The translations under genes and the position numbers were made by a program. From assembly GCA_025352365.1 (NCBI GenBank), contig JANXTO010000085.1:1-60053 (forward strand): a stretch of 60,053 bases of DNA, written 5' to 3'. Position 1 is the stretch's first letter, and every line of letters starts with the position of its first letter. The stretch is from Undibacterium sp. Lineage in GTDB: Bacteria; Pseudomonadota; Gammaproteobacteria; Burkholderiales; Burkholderiaceae_D. The notes beneath the pieces were generated by a model that saw nothing but the letters and a program-made list of their open reading frames with translations, was not told the origin of the DNA and made no database searches. Below are positions 43,763 to 51,162 of this stretch, piece by piece.

Positions 43763-45754
43763 ATGGCCACTAAAAAAAATACCACACCATCCGACTACAG
43801 CGAATCATCCATCCGTGTCCTTAAAGGACTGGAACCGGTCAAACAAAGACCGGGCATGTACACCCGCACTGAAAATCCACTGCATATTATTCAAGAGGTG
43901 ATCGACAATGCCTCGGATGAAGCCTTGGGCGGTCACTGTAAAAATATTGTTGTCACCCTCAATGCAGATAACAGCGTAACGGTGGAAGACGATGGGCGTG
44001 GCATTCCAGTTGGCATGCATCCGGAAGAACACGTCCCTACCGTAGAAATCGTCTTCACGCGCTTACATGCGGGCGGCAAGTTCGATAAAGGCTCAGGCGG
44101 TGCGTATGCGTTTTCTGGCGGTCTGCATGGGGTTGGTGTCTCAGTCACCAATGCTCTATCGACACGACTGGAAATCACGGTCTGGCGTGAAGCAGGTGTG
44201 CATAAGCTAACCTTTGCCAACGGCGATGTGATTGAACCTTTGACGTCGCAAGCTCTGGCACGTGGTGAGAAGAAAAACGGCACCAGAGTGTCAATCTGGC
44301 CAGACGTAAAGTATTTTGATTCGCCGACGATTTCTGCGACTGAATTAACCAGACTGTTGCGATCTAAAGCAGTCTTGTTGCCCGGCGTCAAAGTGACGTT
44401 GATCAATACCAAAACTGGCGACACGCAAACCTGGCAATACGATCAAGGTTTGCGTGGCTATTTAACCGAGGCCTTGGCGCAATCATCCCATGGCGAGCCA
44501 TTGATACCGCTGTTTGAGGGAGAGCAATACGCTAGTGGCGAGAGCGACGGCTTTGCAGAAGGTGAAGGCGCGGCCTGGGTGGTTGCTTGGACAGAAGAAG
44601 GCGCAGTCGTGCGCGAATCCTATGTCAATCTGATACCGACACCGGCAGGCGGCACGCATGAATCTGGTTTGCGTGAAGGCTTGTTTGGTGCAGTCAAGAG
44701 TTTTGCCGAAATGCATTCTCTGTTGCCAAAAGGCGTGAAGCTGTTGCCGGAAGATGTATTTGCTCGCGTCTCTTTTGTGTTGTCCACCAAAGTGCTTGAT
44801 CCTCAATTCCAGGGGCAGATTAAAGAACGCCTGAACTCCCGCGATGCCGTCAGGCTGGTATCCTCCTTCACCAAACCATCGCTGGAATTGTGGCTGAACT
44901 CGCATGTTGATTATGGTAAAAAACTCGCAGAACTGGTCATCAAGCAAGCCCAGTCGCGCTTGCGTTCCGCACAAAAAGTGGAGAAGAAAAAATCCTCAGG
45001 CGTTGCAGTCTTGCCAGGCAAACTGACCGACTGCGAATCGAGTGACATCGCCCGTAACGAACTGTTTTTGGTCGAAGGTGACTCGGCTGGTGGCTCTGCA
45101 AAAATGGGGCGTGATAAAGAATTCCAGGCGATTTTACCTCTGCGCGGTAAAGTTCTTAATTCATGGGAATCCGAACGTGATCGTTTGTTTGCGAACAATG
45201 AGATCCACGACATCGCCGTCGCCATCGGAGTTGATCCGCATGGCGTCAACGACAATCCCGATTTAACTAATCTGCGTTACGGCAAGATTTGTATTCTGTC
45301 GGATGCGGACGTTGATGGTTCGCATATTCAGGTGTTGTTACTGACCCTGTTTTTCAAACACTTCCCAAAATTGATTGCACAAGGTCACGTCTGCATTGCA
45401 CGCCCGCCTCTGTTCCGGGTGGATGCACCTGCACGTGGTAAAAAGCCGATTCAAAAAATGTATGCACTGGATGCAGGCGAACTGATCGCGATTGAAGACA
45501 AGCTGCGCAAAGACGGTGTTAAAGACGGTGCTTGGGCGATTTCGCGCTTCAAAGGTCTGGGTGAGATGAATGCCGAACAATTATGGGAAACCACGATGAA
45601 TCCGGATACGCGTCGCCTGTTGCCAGTGGCTTTGGGTGAGTTCGATCAAGCCTTCTCCGAAGCCCGTTTCAATATGCTGATGGGCAAAGGAGAAGCTGCC
45701 GCCCGTCGCGCCTGGTTGGAAGAACATGGTAACGAAGTAGAAGCAGACATTTAG
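43763..45754 (+). CDS. parE: DNA topoisomerase IV subunit B
   Basis: 663-residue ATPase subunit of topoisomerase IV, which decatenates daughter chromosomes. The GHKL ATPase has VIDNASDEALGGHC, DDGRGIPVGMHPEE and FSGGLHGVGVSVTNALS. The TOPRIM domain has LVEGDSAGGSAKMGRD and LSDADVDGSHI, and the C-terminus has GLGEMNAEQLWETTM. It pairs with ParC encoded 130 bp downstream. The gap between the two carries a copy of the dispersed palindromic element. Confidence 0.97.
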   Translation: MATKKNTTPSDYSESSIRVLKGLEPVKQRPGMYTRTENPLHIIQEVIDNASDEALGGHCKNIVVTLNADNSVTVEDDGRGIPVGMHPEEHVPTVEIVFTRLHAGGKFDKGSGGAYAFSGGLHGVGVSVTNALSTRLEITVWREAGVHKLTFANGDVIEPLTSQALARGEKKNGTRVSIWPDVKYFDSPTISATELTRLLRSKAVLLPGVKVTLINTKTGDTQTWQYDQGLRGYLTEALAQSSHGEPLIPLFEGEQYASGESDGFAEGEGAAWVVAWTEEGAVVRESYVNLIPTPAGGTHESGLREGLFGAVKSFAEMHSLLPKGVKLLPEDVFARVSFVLSTKVLDPQFQGQIKERLNSRDAVRLVSSFTKPSLELWLNSHVDYGKKLAELVIKQAQSRLRSAQKVEKKKSSGVAVLPGKLTDCESSDIARNELFLVEGDSAGGSAKMGRDKEFQAILPLRGKVLNSWESERDRLFANNEIHDIAVAIGVDPHGVNDNPDLTNLRYGKICILSDADVDGSHIQVLLLTLFFKHFPKLIAQGHVCIARPPLFRVDAPARGKKPIQKMYALDAGELIAIEDKLRKDGVKDGAWAISRFKGLGEMNAEQLWETTMNPDTRRLLPVALGEFDQAFSEARFNMLMGKGEAAARRAWLEEHGNEVEADI

Positions 45755-45773
45755 ATTTCCATCTTACACAATA

Positions 45774-45860
45774 AAATATACTACCCATAAGTATATTTTA
45801 TTATCCATATAATCATTGGACATTAAGCACTAAATTGGCTGATACTCCCCTATTTTTATA
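45774..45860. repeat. Dispersed palindromic element, copy E, between parE and parC
   Basis: AATATACTACCC at the left, inner palindrome TTATTATCCATATAATCATTGGACATTAA, and the block GATACTCCCCTATTTTTATA at the right. It fills most of the 130-bp gap between the two topoisomerase IV genes. Confidence 0.75.
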
Positions 45861-45884
45861 ATTTAATCGACGAATTGAAGCACC

Positions 45885-48215
45885 ATGAGCGAACAAGCGA
45901 ATTTATTTGATCAGGCACCTGATGACGACAAAGGCGGTGGCGATGGCAGAGAAACGCTGACGCTGGCCAGCTTTGCCGAACGCGCCTATCTTGACTATGC
46001 GATCTCCGTCGTCAAAGGCCGCGCCTTGCCGGATGTGTGCGATGGTCAAAAACCGGTACAGCGCCGTATCTTGTTTTCGATGAATGAGCTGGGTCTGAAC
46101 TCCAGCGCCAAACCACGTAAGTCCGCGACCGTCGTCGGTGACGTGTTAGGTAAGCTGCATCCCCATGGCGATCAGTCCGTGTACGACGCGATGGTACGAA
46201 TGGCGCAGGATTTTTCGCTACGCTATCCTCTGATCGATGGTCAGGGTAACTTCGGCTCACGCGATGGCGATGGTGCAGCAGCGATGCGATATACCGAGGC
46301 ACGCTTGACGCCGATCTCGCGCTTGTTGATGGATGAGATCAACCTTGGCACAGTCGACTTCCAACCCAACTACGATGGTTCGTTTGAAGAGCCAAGCTTG
46401 CTGCCGGGTCGTTTGCCGTTCGTCTTGTTAAACGGTGCATCCGGTATTGCCGTCGGTATGGCGACCGAAATCCCGTCACACAATCTGACCGAAGTCGCCA
46501 AAGCCGCCGTAGCGCTGATCCGCAACCCGGCTATGCAACATGCTGAATTAATGAGCATGATTCCAGGTCCGGACTTCCCAAGTGGCGGTCAAATCATTAC
46601 CCCCGCCGCTGCGATTGCCGACATCTACGCAGCAGGTCGTGGCAGCATGAAGGTACGCGCTTGCTGGAAGATTGAAGAACTGGCTCGTGGTCAATGGCAA
46701 GCCGTGATTACCGAATTGCCGCACGGTGTTTCTTCCCAAAAAATTCTGGAAGAAATCGAGGAAATCACTAACCCGAAAATCAAGTTAGGCAAAAAAACTC
46801 TCACGCCAGACCAAGCCTCGCTGAAGCAAGTTGTATTGTCCATGCTAGATGCGGTGCGCGACGAATCCGGTCGGGAGGCTGCCGTACGTCTGGTGCTGGA
46901 GCCGAAATCCAAAAATCAGGATCAGGCGGAGTTTATGCAGATGTTGCTGGCGCATACCTCACTGGAAACCTCGACCTCCATCAATCTGGTGATGATCGGT
47001 GGCGACGGGCGTCCGCGTCAAAAAGGCTTGCTCGATATTCTCAAGGAGTGGATCACTTTCCGCTTCGCGACAGTCACCCGCCGCACTCAGTTCAAGCTGA
47101 AAAAAGTCGATGATCGCATCCATATTTTAGAAGGCCGTGAAGCCGTTCTGTTAAATATCGACAAGGTCATCAAGATCATCCGTGAGTCGGATGAGCCTAA
47201 ACCAGCCTTGATGAACGCATTTAAATTATCCGACCGTCAGGCCGAAGATATTTTAGAAATCCGTCTGCGTCAGCTAGCACGATTAGAGGCCATCAAAATC
47301 CAGCAAGAATTGACCGAATTGCGCAACGAAAAAACCAGTCTGCAAGACCTGCTAGACAATCCAGCCTCGATGAAGAAATGCATCATCAAAGAAATCGAAG
47401 CTGATACCAAACAATTTGGTGACGCACGCCGTACCTTGATCGAAGAAGCCGCACGCGCTTCTGCAGAACAAAAAGTGATTGACGAGCCCGTCACCGTCGT
47501 CATCTCAGAAAAAGGTTGGGTGCGCGCACGCACAGGTCATGGTCATGACAATGCGCAGTTCACGTTTAAAGCGAGTGACAGTCTGTACAACACCTTTGAG
47601 TGCCGGACCATCGATCAATTGCTGGTGGTTGGCTCCAACGGCCGGGTTTATTCCGTCCCAGTTGCAGCACTACCCGGCGCGCGTGGCGATGGCGTGCCAA
47701 TCACTACGTTGATCGATCTTGCCAGCGGCACAAAAATCCTGCACTACTTTGCTGGCACAGCCGATTCAACCCTGCTGCTAGCCTCCAGTGCCGGTTACGG
47801 CTTCACCGCCAAAGCTAGTGACATGGTTGGCCGCATGAAAGCGGGTAAAGCCTTTATGACGATCGACGACGGCGATGAACCATTAAAGCCAACCTTGGTC
47901 GCAGAAGACGCCAGCGCGATTGCCTGTTTATCAGAAAAAGGTCGCTTGCTGGTATTCGGCCTGGCAGAAATCAAGCAACTCGCCAGCGGCGGCAGAGGCG
48001 TGATTTTGATGGAGTTGGAAGCCAAAGAAAAACTATTAGCAGCGCAAGCAATTAGCCAGAAAGGTGTACGTGTGGCAGGGATAGGACGTGCAGCCAAACC
48101 GCAAGAAGTCGTATTAAGTGCGTCAGCCTTGAGTATCCACATCAACAAACGCGCTCGCAAAGGTAAGGCGCTGGAATCCAAGCTCAAACCAAGTGGGATA
48201 TTTAGTGTGGGTTGA
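45885..48215 (+). CDS. parC: DNA topoisomerase IV subunit A
   Basis: 776-residue DNA-cleaving subunit. The catalytic tyrosine is in [11 protein letters not shown] (about Tyr136). The quinolone-determining segment reads [18 protein letters not shown]. The C-terminal beta-pinwheel covers about residues 530-776 and ends with [13 protein letters not shown]. The N-terminus (about 20 residues, acidic/Gly-rich) is longer than in E. coli. A perfect 29-bp-stem hairpin follows its stop by 47 bp. Confidence 0.97.
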   Translation: MSEQANLFDQAPDDDKGGGDGRETLTLASFAERAYLDYAISVVKGRALPDVCDGQKPVQRRILFSMNELGLNSSAKPRKSATVVGDVLGKLHPHGDQSVYDAMVRMAQDFSLRYPLIDGQGNFGSRDGDGAAAMRYTEARLTPISRLLMDEINLGTVDFQPNYDGSFEEPSLLPGRLPFVLLNGASGIAVGMATEIPSHNLTEVAKAAVALIRNPAMQHAELMSMIPGPDFPSGGQIITPAAAIADIYAAGRGSMKVRACWKIEELARGQWQAVITELPHGVSSQKILEEIEEITNPKIKLGKKTLTPDQASLKQVVLSMLDAVRDESGREAAVRLVLEPKSKNQDQAEFMQMLLAHTSLETSTSINLVMIGGDGRPRQKGLLDILKEWITFRFATVTRRTQFKLKKVDDRIHILEGREAVLLNIDKVIKIIRESDEPKPALMNAFKLSDRQAEDILEIRLRQLARLEAIKIQQELTELRNEKTSLQDLLDNPASMKKCIIKEIEADTKQFGDARRTLIEEAARASAEQKVIDEPVTVVISEKGWVRARTGHGHDNAQFTFKASDSLYNTFECRTIDQLLVVGSNGRVYSVPVAALPGARGDGVPITTLIDLASGTKILHYFAGTADSTLLLASSAGYGFTAKASDMVGRMKAGKAFMTIDDGDEPLKPTLVAEDASAIACLSEKGRLLVFGLAEIKQLASGGRGVILMELEAKEKLLAAQAISQKGVRVAGIGRAAKPQEVVLSASALSIHINKRARKGKALESKLKPSGIFSVG

Positions 48216-48262
48216 GTGGATAGAGAATAGTTGTATCTGATATTTTTAAAAATATCAGATTA

Positions 48263-48330
48263 CATCGTCCAATAAAAATGCGGCTTACCAAAGGAAAATG
48301 CTTGGTAAGCCGCATTTTTATTGGACGATG
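48263..48330. terminator. Perfect 29-bp-stem hairpin after parC
   Basis: Arms 48263-48291 and 48302-48330 are exact reverse complements around a 10-base loop; the core is GCGGCTTACC / GGTAAGCCGC with TCCAATAAAAA outer parts. It is much longer than usual terminators and has no dedicated T-run beyond the stem, so it may be a repeat element working as a terminator. Confidence 0.8.
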
Positions 48331-48418
48331 CTAAAAGGAATTTCTAAAGAAATTTATAAAATGACTTAAACAGAGGTATTACATTTTAAGTAGTTATCGC
48401 GGAGCGCGGCATTGCAAG

Positions 48419-48460
48419 CACCCTCACCCCCGATCCCTCTCCCGCATGCAGGAGAGGGAC
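48419..48460. repeat. CCCTCACCCC / CCCTCTCC-GGAGAGGG repeat
   Basis: CCCTCACCCCCGAT followed by CCCTCTCC (48435-48442) and GGAGAGGG (48451-48458) around CGCATGCA. I recall similar GA/CT-rich inverted repeats scattered in other proteobacteria. Confidence 0.6.
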
Positions 48461-48497
48461 GCTTGAAAGGCTTTAGATTGCGGACAACGAGGGAATT

Positions 48498-48527
48498 GAA
48501 TTTGAATTTGAATTTGAATTTGAATTT
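48498..48527. repeat. Hexanucleotide microsatellite (GAATTT)5
   Basis: Five perfect tandem copies of GAATTT, flanked by partly decayed copies. It is not in a credible gene: on the opposite strand it would encode a Phe-Lys run. Confidence 0.95.
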
Positions 48528-48565
48528 GCTATTGATTTTGACTTGAAGTTCCGCTTTGGCGCTGC

Positions 48566-48752
48566 CGTTTGTAGAAGGCAAAAATGGATAAGAAAGCTTC
48601 GTTGTCTGAGCGAAGCGAGTTTCGAACTTTTCCCATTTTTGTCTTTTACAAACGGGAACCCCGAAGGGGCAGCGACTTCGCGGTCGCCTTCTTTTGCTTA
48701 TTTTTCTTGGCGAAGCAAGAAAAGTGAGTAGCCGCCGGTCTACCACCGGCCT
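48566..48752. repeat. Multi-hairpin intergenic repeat block
   Basis: Arms 48566-48587 and 48633-48654 pair at 20 of 22 bases, with an inner GCTTCG/CGAAGC hairpin (48596-48616). Further hairpins follow: GCGAC/GTCGC near 48672, TTTTCTTG/CAAGAAAA at 48702-48723 and GCCGGT/ACCGGC at 48734-48750. A block with ACCCCGAAGGGGCAGCGACT and GGCGAAGCAAGAAAAGTGAG recurs, as I recall, in many beta- and gammaproteobacterial genomes. It lies in the 604-bp gap 48216-48819. Confidence 0.7.
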
Positions 48753-48819
48753 GCAATCTCAAATGAACGGTGTAGGCATGACTGCCTAATACCAGATACC
48801 CTCAGACTACGTCAAAAAA

Positions 48820-50472
48820 TCAAATTTTCGCCAACTCAATCTGATTCCGCCCACCCTGCTTAGCCCGATACAATGCCGCATCAGCCACATCAAATAACTC
48901 ATCAGCATCCGTGGTTAATTCCAAATCAGCCACACCCGCTGAGAACGTAACCGCGAAATCGCCCTGCTCTGCATGCTGGTCAATTTTGCCAAAAGCAATC
49001 CTGATCTGATCCAATACTCTCCGGGCGACGACCGCGCTAGTACCCGGGAAAATGATGACAAACTCCTCACCACCATAACGCCCGACAATGTCGCTACGGC
49101 GCAAACGCTGCCGCAGAAGGCGAGACAAAGTGCGTAATACCTGATCGCCAACCGGATGGCCATAGGTGTCGTTGACGTGTTTAAAATTATCCAGATCGAT
49201 CATCGCCAAAGCCAGTGGTGCGCGGTTGCGGCTGGCGATAGATATCTCTGCGCCCAGTTCTTCTTTGATGGCAGTATGGTTGTACAAACCCGTCAAGCCG
49301 TCACGCATAATCAATGCGCGTAACAGGCGATACCGCTCTGCCCGGCTGGATAACGCGGAGACTAAAAATTCTGGGGTAATCGGTTTAGTGAGGAAATCAT
49401 CGGCGCCTGCCTGTACCGCATCTAATTGTTTACCCATGTCGTTTTCGCTGGACAGAAAAACGATAGGAATATCCAGATAAGAATTATCTTGCCGTATCAT
49501 TTTGGATAATTCCACACCGCTGCAAAGTGGCATGTATACATCCAGCAATAATAGCTCTGGCCTGAAATCTGTCATTACGCCCAAAATCTGGCTAGGGTCG
49601 TTAAGCAAGCGCACGCTCATCCCGGCATTGCGCAAAACTGCACTGTAATACTCGGCAGTGACGACATCATCATCAATAATCAGTACGCGGTAGCCTTTGG
49701 GCTCTTCGCGTCCGACTAAAGCATCGATTCTTTCGCTCAGGGCGACGATATCGACGGGCTTGGTGAAGTAGCCATCGCCACCGGCACGCACGGCTTGCAG
49801 GCGGTTTTCAAAACTACTGGATTGAGATACAAAGATGGTAGGAATACTTAAACGGCCAAGACGTTTGATGCGGGCGATCTCTTCTGCGCCAGCGGTTTTT
49901 CCGTCTTCTGAGCCAAGTTCGATGACCACGATGTCGGGTCGTCTAGTGGCGATGGATACCGCCAGCGATTTTAGCTGGTCTATGAGTACCACCTCGTAAC
50001 CAAATTGCTCTAACTGAACCAAGATGGATTGGGTAATCTCATTGTCGTCATCGACCAGATAAATCAGACGAGAGGCATCTTTGTCGCTGTTTTTTTCCAG
50101 ATAATCAACGGCTTGTACCGTAGCGCCTTTGCTTTTGGCGTTGAGCAAAGCCGTGACAAAATATTCTCTTAGCTCAGCGGCATAGAGGTCTAAATCTGCC
50201 AATGACCAGACACCCTCTGAAAATAAGGGTTTAAGACGTATTTCAAATTCGCGTGCCTGCAACCCCATTTCCGCAAAGCCGAATGTGCCAGCAGATCCTG
50301 CCATAGTGTGTAACAGCCGATGCAATATGGTCAGTGCCTCTTTATCATCGGGCATCGCTAAAAAATGGGCAAGTGCCTCCTCCATCTCTTGCATCTTCAA
50401 AGGCAATTTTTCTAAAAACAGATTTTCTAGTGCTCGCAGTTTTTCCTGGAGACTGTCATTTTTTTCTGTCAT
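48820..50472 (-). CDS. Diguanylate cyclase with Hpt and two receiver domains (Hpt-REC-REC-GGDEF)
   Basis: 550 residues. The Hpt domain (about 5-112) carries phospho-acceptor His55 in RLLHTMAGSAGTFG. REC1 (about 135-252) has Glu185 where the phospho-Asp should be (PDIVVIELGSED), while the DDD and FTKP parts are kept. REC2 (about 262-380) is canonical with Asp311. A GGDEF domain (about 385-548) has GGEEF at 467-471 and an RxxD inhibitory site (458-461), so cyclic-di-GMP synthesis with product feedback is likely. The CheY-like receiver gene ends immediately before its ATG. It is the output end of a kinase-receiver-cyclase cluster. Confidence 0.92.
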   Translation of the reverse strand: MTEKNDSLQEKLRALENLFLEKLPLKMQEMEEALAHFLAMPDDKEALTILHRLLHTMAGSAGTFGFAEMGLQAREFEIRLKPLFSEGVWSLADLDLYAAELREYFVTALLNAKSKGATVQAVDYLEKNSDKDASRLIYLVDDDNEITQSILVQLEQFGYEVVLIDQLKSLAVSIATRRPDIVVIELGSEDGKTAGAEEIARIKRLGRLSIPTIFVSQSSSFENRLQAVRAGGDGYFTKPVDIVALSERIDALVGREEPKGYRVLIIDDDVVTAEYYSAVLRNAGMSVRLLNDPSQILGVMTDFRPELLLLDVYMPLCSGVELSKMIRQDNSYLDIPIVFLSSENDMGKQLDAVQAGADDFLTKPITPEFLVSALSSRAERYRLLRALIMRDGLTGLYNHTAIKEELGAEISIASRNRAPLALAMIDLDNFKHVNDTYGHPVGDQVLRTLSRLLRQRLRRSDIVGRYGGEEFVIIFPGTSAVVARRVLDQIRIAFGKIDQHAEQGDFAVTFSAGVADLELTTDADELFDVADAALYRAKQGGRNQIELAKI

Positions 50473-50883
50473 TTAATTTCCTTTGCTCCCACTATTTGAG
50501 CTATTCCACAGAGCGCGCACTTGCTCCGATAATTCCATAGGATCGAAAGGTTTGGCAATGACGCCGATAGCGCCTAAAGATTTATAGTAATCAAGCTCAA
50601 CCGATTGCACTTTGGCCGTCATAAAAATAACCGGTGTCTGGGAGGTAGAAGCAAGCTTGCGTAATTCGGCCAATGTGGTTGGCCCATCCATACTTGGCAT
50701 CATCACATCGAGTAAGAGCAAGTCTGGCTCGGCACCCGTCTCTATCGCCTGCAACGCTGCGCTGCCGGAGCTGCACGTAATCAGGCTAAAGCCACCGACA
50801 ACTTCCAGCGCGATTTGGGCTACTGTTTGGATGTCCTGGTCGTCCTCGACGTACAGTATTTTATTCAGAGGTTTTTCACTCAT
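50473..50883 (-). CDS. Single-domain response regulator (CheY-like)
   Basis: 136-residue receiver with no output domain: LYVEDDQDIQTVAQIALE, phospho-acceptor Asp in DLLLLDVMMPSMDGPTTL, FMTAKV and the Lys in VIAKPFDPMEL. It abuts the Hpt-REC-REC-GGDEF gene with no spacer and follows the multi-PAS kinase gene by 279 bp, so it could carry phosphate between that kinase and the Hpt domain downstream. Confidence 0.93.
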   Translation of the reverse strand: MSEKPLNKILYVEDDQDIQTVAQIALEVVGGFSLITCSSGSAALQAIETGAEPDLLLLDVMMPSMDGPTTLAELRKLASTSQTPVIFMTAKVQSVELDYYKSLGAIGVIAKPFDPMELSEQVRALWNSSNSGSKGN

Positions 50884-51088
50884 CGCAATTCCTTTTGCTT
50901 TTTATAGCGAAAAAATCGTTACCACTATGAAATTAAAGTCCTGACTAAAAATCCTACTGCGTATGTCGCTTTTCATCCATAGCGGCGCAAGGCTAAAAAT
51001 AGCAATTCCATTTAATCCAAGCTTACCAGAAGTATTATAAAAATTGCTCAAGAGTTGCGTTGCCGAAACGCCTGAATGTAACTCAAGG

Positions 51089-51128
51089 CAACTTAATACA
51101 ACTTATTGCAACTGAATACGACTGGATG
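51089..51128. repeat. Degenerate 10-bp tandem repeat
   Basis: Four units CAACTTAATA, CAACTTATTG, CAACTGAATA, CGACTGGATG, with weaker units on both sides. It lies between the kinase gene and the CheY-like gene. Confidence 0.75.
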
Positions 51129-51162
51129 GAGCTGGTTAAGCCTAAGTAAGGCTAGGCACAAT

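Noticed and set aside
46150-46200. [10 protein letters not shown] in ParC as a quinolone-resistance change
   Set aside because: Gln at this place seems, from memory, to be a lineage feature of betaproteobacterial ParC; without alignment it cannot be called a mutation.
48366-48746. Open frames across the parC-GGDEF gap, including a Phe-Lys run
   Set aside because: They are read-throughs of the microsatellite and hairpin block, with no start signals.
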